Shown piece by piece: positions 11,265 through 22,650 of a stretch of 64,000 nucleotides of DNA. Every line of letters starts with the position of its first letter. Position 1 is the stretch's first letter. The stretch is taken from assembly GCF_032062135.1 (NCBI RefSeq), contig NC_092869.1, forward strand, positions 43,786,573 through 43,850,572, given 5' to 3'. The translations under genes and the position numbers were made by a program. Under the pieces are notes generated by a model. It was not told the origin of the DNA and made no database searches. It saw only the letters and a program-made list of their open reading frames with translations. This DNA is from Pyxicephalus adspersus (lineage: Eukaryota > Chordata > Amphibia > Anura > Pyxicephalidae).

Positions 11265-11566
11265 ACACAGTATTTATATAGCACCAACATATTACACAGC
11301 GCAGTCTATAGCTGTCCCTTAAAGGAGCTCACAATCTAATGTACCTACCACAGCCATATGTCTTTATTACAGTCCAAGGTCAATTTTTGGGGGGAAGCCA
11401 ATTAACCTAACTGCATGTTTTTGGAATGTGGGAGGAAACCAGAGTACCCGGGGGAAACCCACACAAGGGCAAACTCCATGCAGATAGCGTCCCGGCCAAG
11501 GTTCGAACCTGGGACCCAGTGCTACAAAGGCCGGGGTGCTAACCACTGAGCCACTGTGCTGCCCGT
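11265..11566 (-). mobile_element. tRNA-derived SINE, full length
   Basis: On the minus strand the head reads GGGCAGCACAGTGGCTCAGTG with a pol III A box (TGGCTCAGTGG) and, about 35 bases later, a B box (GGTTCGAACC). The body carries TGGGTTTCCCCCGGGTACTC and AAAAACATGCAGTTAGG. The 3' end reads GGAGCTCACAATCTAATG in reverse, then CACAGTATTTATATAGC. The A and B boxes imply internal RNA polymerase III transcription (family knowledge); the tail resembles that of the LINE beside it, which probably supplied its reverse transcriptase. Confidence 0.85.
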
Positions 11567-11739
11567 CTATCCCTCTATCTTTGCTCTCTAATCTTTGCTT
11601 GTACATATCCTGATCCTGCACTATCATTGTAAGGGGGGCCACATTGACCCCCTATGGTCTTCCAGCAGGGTTAGCATAGCCACCCCCCTGGGCACATTCA
11701 CACAATGATGAATGCCTGCACTAGGCATCAAATAATACA

Positions 11740-12262
11740 GAAGACAAATGTCAGTAAAATAAAAAAAAAAACACCATTTACTTTTACTTCTGCGGAGCCC
11801 TAATCTCTCCGGCACCGTCCCGGATTCTTTCTTTGTCCCAGCGCAGAGAAAGCATTGGGTGCTGCCATCTTCTTCTTTCTACTTCTGCCTATGTAACCTG
11901 ATGTCACATTGCACAGGCCCAATATCAGGTGACGGATCTTCCTGCAAATGAAAAAAAAGAGTGCTGACCTCACTGCGCATGCGTGAGATCTGCCCCTTTT
12001 GCACATGTCTGATTTTGGGCATGTGCAGTAATAGCAGCCCGAAACCTCCTGGGGTATGTGACATATGTATCCCAGGAGGCTCTGAGCTCCCATTCAGTCA
12101 TTACTGCCATGGCGGTAAAGAAAGAGGAAGAGAGACTCCCCCCTTTTATTTAAACACAAAGCATTTGGAATAAGAAAATAAATCTATTTTTTCCATTGTA
12201 TAAAAAGGTTATCTACCCTTTCATATAAAGTAAAAATATTGGTAAGAGGTCTGCTTTAAGGA
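11740..12262 (+). repeat. About 500 bp dispersed repeat (family with 27.7 kb and 58.1 kb copies)
   Basis: Shares with 27710-28220 the blocks TGCCATCTTCTTCTTT (diverged there), a GCATGCGTGAGATC-type site, GAGCTCCCATTCAGTC and TATCTACCCTTTCAT followed by GTAAAAAT, ending in a TTTAAG motif. The copy at 58135-58505 is in reverse orientation. No coding capacity is seen; class unknown, probably a non-autonomous DNA element. Confidence 0.65.
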
Positions 12263-14050
12263 ACAAAGCTTCCCTAGGTTTGTGGGATGGAGGAAAGATA
12301 CTCATGAGCTGAGCATGCTTTTAACAGATTTGCACATGTGTTTTTAGACAATGGTTTAGTTCTCCTTTAAACCTAATTTTTGTTTCAGAGATCAGTGATC
12401 TGGCTGAGCTGGCAGGATCACATTGATCATCAGACTAGCTGATCAGAATTACAAATCCTTTGGGTCAGTAAGCCCCATTCTATATGAATATTTCGGCTGT
12501 GAATGTATCCGTGTGCTGGAATTCAGCTTCAAATATGATTGAAAGTATTCAATGTAAAGTTATGTCCTTGTAGCAAATCTGTGATTCTCCCACCTAGAAC
12601 AACAAATGCAATATTTCATAAACTCTGCCTGGACATGTTTCATTTCCACAATCCCCAGCGGGTCGGAGAATTCAATTCTGAACCTTTAAACACCTGAATA
12701 TCATTGGAAATATCTTCCAACAATGTAAAATAAAATGACTGCAAATCCACCGAGGAGCGGTTGTCATAGAAAGTGACAAATACAAAAATTTGCTTTTCAC
12801 TTTGAAGAAATTGGCCGAGACAGCAACTGGCACACCTGACGCTGAGCAATATTACCTGGCAGGTAGATTGTTACCCCCTATAAAGATCCCAAGAGGGATT
12901 TAGGAGAAATGATCATTTTATAAATCTTAATATTAACAATATTAACATTTAGATTCTGGATTCCCCCACACCTGGATAAATCTCTTTCCATGAAATCTAA
13001 GGAAATGTGACAATGAAATCCTCACCAGCGACTCAGGTAAGAAATCAATTCAAAGCTACAAAATGAGTCCGGAGACTGATGAGGAGGAAATGGAAAGGGA
13101 CAGAAGATTTCATTTGTCGGAATGTTTCCTGACAGGCAAAGCCGACAATTCTGAGATGACACAACGTAAGAGAAGAATTATGAAGAGATAAACTCCTATC
13201 ATTATATTATCCTGTTCCTGCACAACGCTAATCGCTGCTGATAGCTGTCACCGAGCTGCAGGGGACAAATGTAATGTAATAAACACTGCTCATATTAATT
13301 AGGCTCCATTTAATCACACATTAACAGGAAGACACAAATCAGCAGACTGATTGAAATGTTTCATATGGGGCTCATAGATGGAGAGGTAAATTATTAGTGT
13401 CACCGAATTGTTCAAATCTACTATTTCTGTATGTTATAATGCTGCGCCCATGAGATTGGTATCTGTTCTTATTCTGTATGTATGTGCACAGTACCACTTC
13501 TCTTGTCCTGTACCCCGGGTGTAATTCTCGGTATCTGTTCTTATTCTGTGTAGGACATAATAACATATTGGGGTGTATCTGCTCTGCATGGTCTCTCATT
13601 CATTATGTAATCACTGACTTACTCCTACAAGGCATAAATATAACGCGTCCCATCCTTTGATATATTATCACACCGAGACAACAAGTCAAAGTGATACAAA
13701 TTTCCAGCAGTTCCACATTATAATGCAGATTATATTGAACAATTCTTCCTCCATGACATTTCGGACAAATTACACTGCGCAGCGAGAAACTTCCACTCAC
13801 TTCACTGCCGGAGATGGTGCGAGCGGCCTTCAATGGCTGACAGCAAATATATACATTACTAAGTAAGAACATTTATCAGGGGGATTGTATAATGTGCAAC
13901 GTCTGGGGAGAAAAAGAATGAACAGCACACAGAGAGGTGGATAGATACGATGATACGACCGATAGAATATCGATAAATAGGTAATAAATAGATCCTTCTC
14001 TCAATAGCCAGAACACCTGACCATCGGGTGACCTTGTTGGTCATCACATT
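12263..14050. other. Unique sequence, no gene recognised
   Basis: Non-repetitive sequence with only short open frames on both strands. No exon, tRNA or repeat is recognisable. Confidence 0.5.
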
Positions 14051-14250
14051 CTAAATACATGGCCATGGAATTGTCCCATTAGTGACTGTAATAACGTCAT
14101 TCACTCTTCTTGGAGGTCTTCCCACAAGATTTTGGGTTGTATTAGTGGGACTTTGCCCCATTGGTGAGGTCAGGTTCTGGTGTTGGATGAGAATTCCTGG
14201 CTCACCATTCCAATTCATCCAATGAGAATACAATGGACAACGGGGAGAAT
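14051..14250 (-). pseudogene. Tc1/mariner-like transposase C-terminal remnant
   Basis: The minus strand encodes a peptide with NTTQNLVGRPPRRVNDVITV. In Tc1-like transposases the C-terminal region after the catalytic DDE domain has the arrangement I-P-x-x-x-x-x-N-L-V-x-S-x-P-R-R-V-x-x-V-I, and this fragment matches it. The upstream part (QHQNLTSPM) also fits, with a deletion that removes the usual acidic helix. Catalytic residues are absent, so it is dead. Family assignment is from motif memory. Confidence 0.6.
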
Positions 14251-14990
14251 ATTAGGTGATCCCAACAGATGACCGGGGTAGAAGTAGTCTGTGGATTGCG
14301 GTGGGGAGGGTTCTGCTTGGCGTGCTTTACTTTACTCTTCCTTACACAATATAAATGTTTGATTGAATTTTTCTTGACTCTTTATCATCTTTGCGGTGTA
14401 TTGTGATGTCCCAGCATTTTCTCTGCGGTTTGGCGGGAGGATCTCGGAAAATGGAAACCTTATGGATGCAATGCTGAGAGGTCGCCAGGAATTCCTCGAT
14501 GCTCTGTGTTTGGCAGAGGATCAGTCCTGTGCACTGAGCATGATGGGTGGTGCAAAAGTCAGACTGTTACCAGTGGGAACCTAGAGCTGGAGAGGAGCAA
14601 TGTTATCAGTCACTTGGCTTGTTTCCAGATTGCCCTAATGGGGCCCCAAATATTCAGACCTTGGGGTAGAGACCTTGGATGAAAATATCCTTCTCGTCTG
14701 CTCCCTTCCAATGCTGGCACATCCACACTTGCAGGTATATGTGGCCGCTTTTTTCTCCACCACTTTTTTTAGGTCCACCATCTTCACTCTCTGACCATTG
14801 GGCGTCCACCGATGATGTGATTCCTGCACATGTGAGGTACATCATTTTCTGCATGTTTTATCATTATATATATATATATATTTTTTTTACCACATCCCTG
14901 TTATATTAACTCAATGTCTATTTTAAACTTTCATTTGTAACTTTCTACGTATCTAAACAAATTTTATAATTATTAATAAAATTACAATAA
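14251..14990. other. Unique sequence with a short (TA)n tract
   Basis: No gene is seen. A short (TA)n run followed by T8 lies near 14865-14888; downstream to 14990 is AT-rich. Confidence 0.5.
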
Positions 14991-15370
14991 TTACAATAAA
15001 AGGATAAAAAAACAAGTATATTGTACAATCACTCCTATAAACACAAACTTTTAAAAGATGATTCTGCTAGTCAACCACTGAATGTTTGTCCTTTGTGCAC
15101 TTTTTCTACCTACGCGTTTCGCCATCCACCTTCATCAGAAGGATACGCCACCATAAACATTGCAAAATGATTTAAGATATTGTTTGATAAAGAAGAGGTT
15201 CTCAGCGCTCAATTGGAGGCTATCAATTAGAACCCGTTACCATCATTCCCCGGACCGTCTTCTATTTCTGCATGTTATCAATAACCTACATGGGCCAGGA
15301 GTGTACACAGCACTGACCATGCACCACAGGCAGAATACACAAATTAAAGTGTTATAAGATTGGATAAAGA
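14990..15370 (+). mobile_element. Bipartite-core repeat element
   Basis: The core TACGCGTTTCGCC and CTTCATCAGAAGGAT lies at 15111-15144 with a six-base spacer. The flanks are AT-rich and have no gene. Outer limits are approximate. Confidence 0.5.
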
Positions 15371-16835
15371 ATAATTTTTGGACAGAAAAAAAACCCTGCA
15401 AAGTCTGTTCTACTAAACAACTCTACTTTGCAGCTTGTTTGGGTTTAGTTTTACTTTGGGGATCTGGTTTCAGGGTCAGTTTTAGGATTGGGAACACTGG
15501 CCAATGGCCCAGGACCCCCCACTTTCTAAAAGCCTCGTTGAATGGAACATCTAGGGGTGCAAGGAAAAAGAATGTTGGGTATTTGGGTTCTCTGGTGATG
15601 CTGCTGCTACCTTTTAGTAGGCATTTGTGTCCATCCTCAACCCTTGTGTCGGATTGGCACCAATACCAGGGACATTTGAAATGAAGGTGTACGAGAAGCC
15701 ACCCCATAATTTCGGTCTCTACTAAGCATTTCTTATCAATATAGGGGTAACAGTATTGACCTGATGAGGAATGGCCAGGGTATTGTATATCCATGAGTCT
15801 GGCACAGAGATTTTTAAAGCCCTGGCTGGTGCACAGTGCCAGGGGATCCCTGCGCACAAAAAGGTGTTTGTGTTTTAAAAAAGGTTCTGGAAATTTACAT
15901 TAAACTAATTCACATTTCTCTATGCTAATGATTGGAATACCAACTCCTTCCAATGATAGTTGCAGGCGAGTATAATTTACATTACAATCCGACAATAAAG
16001 AGTTAACAAATCCAATGGTCCACCTGGCTGAGCTAAACCTCTGCTGCAATCAGAGAACGCTGACCCCAATCTAAGGCCTGAGCTGGTGACCTGACATTTG
16101 GGGTGTACGTCCTGAAAATTATCGAACTCCCCAAGTCTCCGGATATTTCCCAGGGCTGTCAGAGAATTCCAGCATCTCTCCAGCAGCATCTGGTACGGAT
16201 TGCTGACTATTTACTCTGGGACATTCACCGCTTAGCGTGATTCTGCACGTTTTATCACTTTTACACAAAATAAAACTTAATCCCTGTTGCTATGTTTTGC
16301 GTTAAATGCGGGAAATTTTCCAGACAGGAATAGAGTGAGTGAGCGCTGTAACTTGTCCGGCTTGTTTTCCATAAAAATAACGCTCAGAAATTGTGACATA
16401 AGTTGGCAGAAAATGCAAATTTTCAACTTGATTTGACCTGGAGGAAATGTTCCAGTTATTTGCAAACATTTCACATTTACCAGAAAACAGATGCCAGCGG
16501 CCCGATATTTACAACCGCCGCTCTGGCCAAACTGGCCCTCACACTGTCTCCAATTAGTTGTGTCCACAGACCAGAGATAAAGTGATCCAGCCCGGACCAA
16601 AAATTTCTGCTTGACGGAACGGCCAAGAACAAAGCCGTAACATGTTGTGGAGTTTTACTAGACCGGCCTGAAGTTTTCCTACATTGCTTATGAGTTATAG
16701 AACTTCTGTGACCCCCAGCTATTCTGACGGAGCCATTGCAGGTGGATGCAAACAATTCATGGAAACAGCAAAGGTTAATGTAAATCTGAAGTGGATGACA
16801 TTTAGTTTTCTCTGTGCATAAACAACTTTCTTCCT
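15371..16835. other. Unique sequence, no gene recognised
   Basis: A 144-codon minus-strand open frame (15423-15857) has no recognisable domain and looks like chance or old repeat sequence. The remainder is featureless. Confidence 0.45.
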
Positions 16836-17345
16836 TTCCTTTTTAATTCTTTTTCTGTTCTTTATTTTCTTTTTGTTTTCTTTCTTTCTTTTTTGTGTCC
16901 TTTCTATTCTTTTTTAGTTTCCTTTTTTACTTTGTTTCCTTTTTTTTTTCTTTTCTTTCTTTCTTTTCTTTTCTTTCATGTATTTCCTTTACTTTCTTTT
17001 CTTTCATTTATTTCCTTTTTGTTTCCTTTCTTGTCCTTGTTTTCTTTCTTTCTTTTTTTATTTTCTTTCTTTGTTTTCTTTCTTTTTTTGTGTCCTTTCT
17101 ATATTCTTTTTTTGTTTGTTTTCTTTCTTTCGTTCTTTCTTTCTTTTCTTTTTTTTTCTTTTCTTTTCTTTCATGTATTTCCTTTTTGTTTCCTTTCTTG
17201 TCTTTGTTTTCTTTCTTTTTTGTTTTCTTTCTATTTTCTTTTTTTTCTTTCATTTCTTTCCTTTTCCTTTTCTTCTCTTTTTTGATTTCTTTCTTTTCTT
17301 TTCTTCTCTTTTTTTTCCTTTACTTTCTTTCTTTCTGACCCTTTC
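16836..17345. repeat. (TTTC)n-type pyrimidine tract
   Basis: About 500 bases of almost pure C/T on the plus strand, built from TTTC, TTTCC and TTTTC units with occasional TTTG or ATG interruptions. It yields long Phe/Leu/Ser-rich or Lys/Glu-rich open frames that are artefacts. Confidence 0.9.
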
Positions 17346-17865
17346 ATTACATTTGGAAGCTACAGATATTCTGCAGCCCCATCCTGTCTCCATGCACCTC
17401 ACTGCTGGCTGCATGGCATATCTCAGGCCAGGTTTCCTAATGGTGATAATAACAGCGCCTGCGGTAATGTGTCTTGAAATGGCCATATGCCATAGTCTGT
17501 AAAACTCTGTGGCAACCCAATGGCACAACTGGTAGACAGCCTATACCATCGAATGCCAGGATTATTAGGATTTATTAAATATTTGACATAGTAAAGCTTT
17601 ATTGGGATATCAGTATTTGGGTTTACATATGCTTTAAATAACTGTTTCATACAATGTGATAGTAGTTGCACACCTAAGGAATATTTAGTTAAAGGGATTA
17701 TTAATTTATATATAAAATATTTTAGAGAATTCAATGCACTGATGCTCAAATTTCTGATCTATTAGTTTCTGCTGGGTGACTGTGACCCAAGCTGTTTACC
17801 CATGGGAAAGCAAGGTGGCTAAAAATATCATTGTGTACCACATTGATTATCTGTAGGAAAAAACA
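17346..17865. other. Unique sequence, no gene recognised
   Basis: No repeat or coding signal is recognisable. Confidence 0.45.
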
Positions 17866-18240
17866 AATGTAAAGAGCAGGGTTGGATGAAAAAATCAAGC
17901 ACTACACACAGCTAAGGGGTCACGGTTCATACAACCGCATGCATTGTACCAATGTTAGCAAGCTACATCAAATATATTGTTTGAGAATCACATTTGGAAC
18001 ATGCTTCTTTGTTGAAATTTTAAAAATGAAATTGATGCAAATACCATGCTATGTCCTTCTGAAGAAGCCTTTGGGTGAAATGCGTCAAGGACTCTAATGT
18101 AGAAAATATTAGACATGGAATTGACAAGCTGTATATGTAAAACATAGTGGAAACATTATTACGTTGTTTTTTTTATCTAAGTATAACCTAATAAAGTAGC
18201 ATAAGAAATGCCTTATACTGTGATTACTTATTGATAAGCA
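17866..18240 (-). mobile_element. Bipartite-core repeat element, reverse orientation
   Basis: At 18056-18090 the minus strand reads CCTTGACGCATTTCACCC, a three-base spacer, then GGCTTCTTCAGAAGG. Flanks are AT-rich; boundaries approximate. Confidence 0.5.
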
Positions 18241-18299
18241 CCTTAAAAGTCCCATAGGAAACATTATTGTATTAATCTATTTGTTTGCACAACATTCTG

Positions 18300-18720
18300 A
18301 ATAAACCATCTTTGTGGTTAAGGGAATCAATGGGGTGATTGTAAAGATGTTGATCTTGGCACAAGTTTCCCTGTTCCAAAATTTTGGCTTTCAATTTTTC
18401 CTTTTTTAGGCCAGGCAAAACTTATTTAACAATTAAAAAAAATAAAAGTTCTCCCACGTTACAAAGTAATTATTGCAACAGTAAAAAAAGGTTCATTTAT
18501 TTATGTATTGCCTTTCTCTGCAAAGTACAAGCAATTGTTAAATAATAAAAGTCCAGAATGAGACTTATTTGTCTTTAAGGAAACTTTCCAGCATGTTTCG
18601 GCTCCACAAGGATCTCTCTTCATCAGGGCCGGAATAATAGGTGATTACAGCCTGCACTGGGCTGGGGGATCTGTAAAGGAAATAGTTGCTGAGGATTTGT
18701 CTAGTTTGAACTTAAGCTAG
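18300..18720 (+). mobile_element. Bipartite-core repeat element
   Basis: GCATGTTTCGGC lies at 18591-18602 and CTTCATCAGGGCC at 18618-18630. The left half is diverged from ACGCGTTTCGCC; the right half is good. Outer limits uncertain. Confidence 0.45.
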
Positions 18721-18968
18721 AACAGGTATTATATGTAAAATTAGTACTTATAAGGGCCTAAACCAATCCTAACTCAAGGTAAGTTTTGGACAAAATGAGG
18801 CCCTGGGTAAATGTACAGCATTCAAACTCCATGCACCTCTGCCATTCTGTTAGTTGGGGCCCCGGTGAAAGTGGGGATCCTGGGCATTTGCACAGATCAC
18901 CCCACTTCACAACCAGCCCTATTCATATTCTCTTGAAAACTAAAGTAACAATTTTGACTTGAATTTAA

Positions 18969-19319
18969 TTCCTAATCCCTCTAAGAGTCAGCCAGAAATA
19001 TCTGTGCACAGTACCGGAGAGGTGTCAGTTTTCCTCCATCATTTCTTTCTCACCATCACTTATTAAAACCTTTATAAAATTTATAGATCTTCTTGTGGTG
19101 AACACGCTGGATTCTGAGCAGCCCAGGCTGAAATTTAAGGATATGTTATACAACCGCGGTGTCCACCACCAAGGGGTCACGGCTGTTATTGGCAACATTA
19201 AGTCGGGAAATGAATTTAAATTTATGGTAACTAGTAAATTTGGAAAGATGGTTGGCAGGATCATTGTGAATTCTGACATTATAAGAGACCTGTGCAAGAG
19301 GGAGGCCAAGAAGAATTGA
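18969..19319 (+). CDS. Candidate 3'-terminal coding exon, product not recognised
   Basis: An open frame of 116 codons runs from just after a TAA at 18966 to a TGA at 19317. I do not recognise the protein. The part from 19087 looks most protein-like: hydrophobic and charged residues alternate (IDLLVVNTLDSEQPRLKFKD, then GNEFKFMVTSKFGKMVGRII) and it ends in the basic peptide KREAKKN. It has no early ATG (first in-frame ATG at 19143), which suggests an internal or terminal exon. A pyrimidine-containing stretch leads to TTTATAG at 19080-19086, a possible splice acceptor. AATAAA hexamers lie at 19861 and 19881. No upstream partner exon was found. It could also be a processed pseudogene, a decayed transposon ORF or chance. 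Confidence 0.3.
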   Translation, partial: FLIPLRVSQKYLCTVPERCQFSSIISFSPSLIKTFIKFIDLLVVNTLDSEQPRLKFKDMLYNRGVHHQGVTAVIGNIKSGNEFKFMVTSKFGKMVGRIIVNSDIIRDLCKREAKKN

Positions 19320-20757
19320 TCGCTGAGATGACAAACAATGAAATGATAATTTTGTTTCTGATAATAATATCAGAACGATAAATTGTTCTTTTCTTGTAGG
19401 TGAATTCTGCCAAATTCACCTAAAGGTCAAATATGTGTTTTGCTTTACCTGGCTATAGATTGGGAATTCTTTTTCACTTTTTGTGATCACAGCATTACTG
19501 ATAAACCACTTTACTTGAGCCCTGACCATTGTAATAAGGGAGCACAGCCCAGTCAAGGACCCACCACCCCAACTGCTAATGGAACAGTGAAGGAGCAGCA
19601 ACTGTTGGGACCATTGGAGACTCATTTTCTGAACCACGGAAACAAACTCCCAAATATACTGGGAAATATTCCTAATATACAAAAAATGCTAAAACCAACC
19701 AGCTAAAGTTTCAGAAATGTATAAATTTACTTACCCTCCCCAAAATGAAATCCAACAGAAGGGAGTTGCTGTATAACTCACAGATTTCAAATAGGGGTCA
19801 CACAACTTTTCTGATAAACAGGGCAGTGTGTCACTTGATGTGCAATCACAAAGAAATAGTAATAAAAAGAAACTAAATTAAATAAAAAAATGAAAGAATA
19901 CTCAGTCACTCTGATATCCTCTGATATTCCAGAGGAACGCTGCAAACTTCCCATTGCACCCTCTTATTTTGTCTTCTACATTTTAATTTTATTTTAATGC
20001 TTTTTTCCAATGTGGCACAAAATGTTCTGAATATTGCTAAAACAGCAAAACCCTTTTTCCTATTCTAAATATATTATAAGTGTTCTGACAGGGCACCCAA
20101 AAATGTTATGAGCCCCTTTCTCACAATTTACATTCCTCCCATCACCTGTTCTTTTCATGGTCTCTGCTTATGTTATGTTTTAGAAATCGTAAAATATGAA
20201 GAGAAGTTTTTACGAAGAGTCTTTTAAACTCCGTAACACCCTTTGGCATGAGACAAAGAGAAACTGTTAGCTAATATATCATATTAAATATATATTTTCT
20301 GACAAAACACCTTTAAGTGAAAAGCCACCTGGAATGAAGGTGATCTGACAAGAAGGCAACTTGTAATATTCCATTCAGAACTATAAAGTTACTGCATCGA
20401 ACAAAACACATTGTTCAGACATTCTGCAACCTTTGCCAGCGTCTGGGTTTATTTTCAGTATTTGCTTTGTCACAGTCATTAGTCTTCTGATTCTTGTCAT
20501 GGCATCTCCATCTTTTTGTCTTCTCTTGGTTTCAGTTTGGAGTGACGTAACTCGTACAGTGAATGAGCTGAGGTCTGGGCCGGGGATAAGAAGTCGCTAT
20601 GCTGGTACTTTTACATCAGATGTTTTCTTTTGGGAAGAGAGAGACAGAAAGTGATTCAACACAGACAGATCTGCACATGCATCGAGCTCATCTGAGTTAA
20701 CCATCAACTACGAGAATAACAGGTGTGATGTTTCATTTATATCCTTTGCATATTAAG
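19320..20757. other. No gene seen; possible 3' UTR of the candidate exon
   Basis: Moderately AT-rich. If the exon ending at 19319 is real, AATAAA at 19861-19866 and 19881-19886 could end its transcript. The rest shows no recognisable feature. Confidence 0.3.
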
Positions 20758-20950
20758 TATAATGTCCCTATCATAGTCATGTGTCATTAGGACACATGTA
20801 TTTGGAATGTGGGAGAAAACCAGAGTACCCAGAGAAAACCCACATAAACATGGGGGGAATATACAAACTCCTTGCAGATAGTGTCCTGGCCGAGATTCGA
20901 ACCTGTGACCTAGGACTGCCAAGGCAAGAGTGCATCCAACCGTGATGGCC
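20758..20950 (-). mobile_element. tRNA-derived SINE, partial and internally deleted
   Basis: Has AATGTCCCTATCATAGTCAT, then directly GGAATGTGGGAGAAAACCAG, and GAGATTCGAACCTGTGACC near the B box. Part of the body and the extreme 3' tail are missing, and the tRNA-like head is degraded. Confidence 0.75.
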
Positions 20951-20989
20951 GTTTTGATGAAAAGTATTTTCCTCCCACTACTTTCTTTA

Positions 20990-22650
20990 TTCCTCTTCAT
21001 CAAAACGTTCCCACCTTTCCTTTATATTTCCCCTTACAAAGCTCATCCGACCTCACTCCTCATCTAATCTTTACTTTGTTTCTTTTGCTCTTTCACTCCA
21101 TACTTCTCCTGTTCCCACCAGTAGCTCCCCAACTCTTTTCCCTTCCTCGCTAGATCAGGGTTTTTCTCCCTTCCCCACCAGAATCTTATCGGCTTCTCTT
21201 TTTTCCTCACTAGAACCTCACCAGCTCTTCTCCTCTCCTTGATAGAACCCTACTATCACTAGAACCTCATAAATTCTCCATTCCCCGCTATAGACTTACA
21301 GGTTCTTCTCTTCGTCTCCCTAGAACATTACCAGATCTCTCTTTAATAGAACCTCATCAGATTTTCTCATTTCCTAAGAAGAACCTCACGTTTCTTTTAT
21401 TTTCTCTTCTCCTTTTTTGAACATCTTCTTGTCTTCCCTATCTCTCTTTTCTTCTCCTCCTTTGTTTATTTTCCAACCTCCTTTCTTTTACCTTCTTCCT
21501 ACGAGCCATTCTGCATGACTTCCTGTCTTCTCATCATTTATTGCCATTCCTTTTTTCTCACCATTTATTTATTCCGACTACCTATCTGTCTTTTCTTTGT
21601 CTTTTTTCAATTACTTTTGTCCCAATATTTTTTCTTTATTCTTTCCACCATCACTTTTTCTGTTCTCCTAACTCTTTCTTCTTCCTCTCATCTCCATGTA
21701 GCCCCCCAACACCAACCCACCTTCTCCTCACCATACTTGCTGATCTCCTTTCCTTTTCATCTCGTAACCCTGTTTATGCTGCTCTTCACCATCATTTCTG
21801 TCTTCCTCCTAGCTCTTTTTCGTATTTTTTCATCCCTTCTATTATCACGCCCTATCTCCCATTGGGATTGGTTTACCAAAGGAATTTATACTTTGATTTG
21901 TCACCTTGTTTAGGCTTGGTGAATGTGGTGACTGTATAATACCCAATCACATGCAAGGTATCTAATACAAAAAGTATCTTTACTTTTACCAGATTGGATG
22001 GGTGAAATCAGCAGGGCTTTATCTCATTTTACTCTTTCTAAGGGATCTTCTGCTTTGCTTTTTGAACAGCCCAAACCCCTAAATAAATCAACTCCATATC
22101 TCTTTAACCTTACGTTCTTCTCACAATCTATTCTCTCCGGATCTTCTCTATCTCTTCTAAATGTCTTTGATCTTCTACAATTCCTCACCATCTCTTCTTT
22201 CTTCCTCCTTGGCTCTCATGACTATTTTTTTATTCCACCCTGTTTTTCACCCCCATTAATTTGCGCTTTACCCTTTTTTCTCTCTTTGTTCTTCATTCAC
22301 TTTTCTCAGTCCCTTCCTGCTCATCACTATCACATCTTCATTCATCACTCCTTGCCAGCTCTTTTCCTTCTTTTTAGTTCTTCTTTCCTCCTTGATCCCA
22401 CCAGCCCTCATTTCCATTACTTACTGACCCTATTACTACCCTCATCATTCCTTTTTCTGCTTTCTTTGTGTCAGGCCTTATAATCCTGCCGTTTTCACTT
22501 TTTCTCCCCCATTACATTCCACATTGAATTCACCTGCTGAACCTTTTTTCTCACACTTGCTGTCTATATTCCTCCCATCTCCATTCCTTTGCTCTCCTCT
22601 CACTACATTACTCCACCTCTTGGCACGTTTATCCGTTATTCCCCAATTTT
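20990..22650. repeat. 1.6 kb pyrimidine-rich degenerate tandem repeat
   Basis: The plus strand is strongly C/T-biased throughout. The left third has recognisable units of about 28-32 bases with TAGAACCTCACCAG and CTCTTCTCC; further right units are eroded. A MITE fragment at 21868-22012 interrupts it. The 132- to 161-codon plus-strand frames (21515-22483) are rich in Phe, Leu, Ser and are explained by composition. Confidence 0.75.
21868..22012 (+). mobile_element. MITE related to the one at 42.25 kb
   Basis: Shares GGTTTACCAAAGGAATT, CCAATCACATGCAAGG and ATCTAATACAAAAAG with 42232-42350, then GGATGGGTGAAATCAGCAGG at its right end. It sits inside the pyrimidine-rich array. Confidence 0.55.

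Noticed and set aside
16893..17502. Phe/Leu/Ser-rich frames up to 174 codons
   Set aside because: Product of the (TTTC)n pyrimidine tract, which has no stop triplets in this strand.
21515..22483. Hydrophobic 132-161 codon frames that could look like membrane proteins
   Set aside because: The strong C/T bias of the array produces Phe, Leu, Ser and Pro codons; the frames are not supported by any motif.
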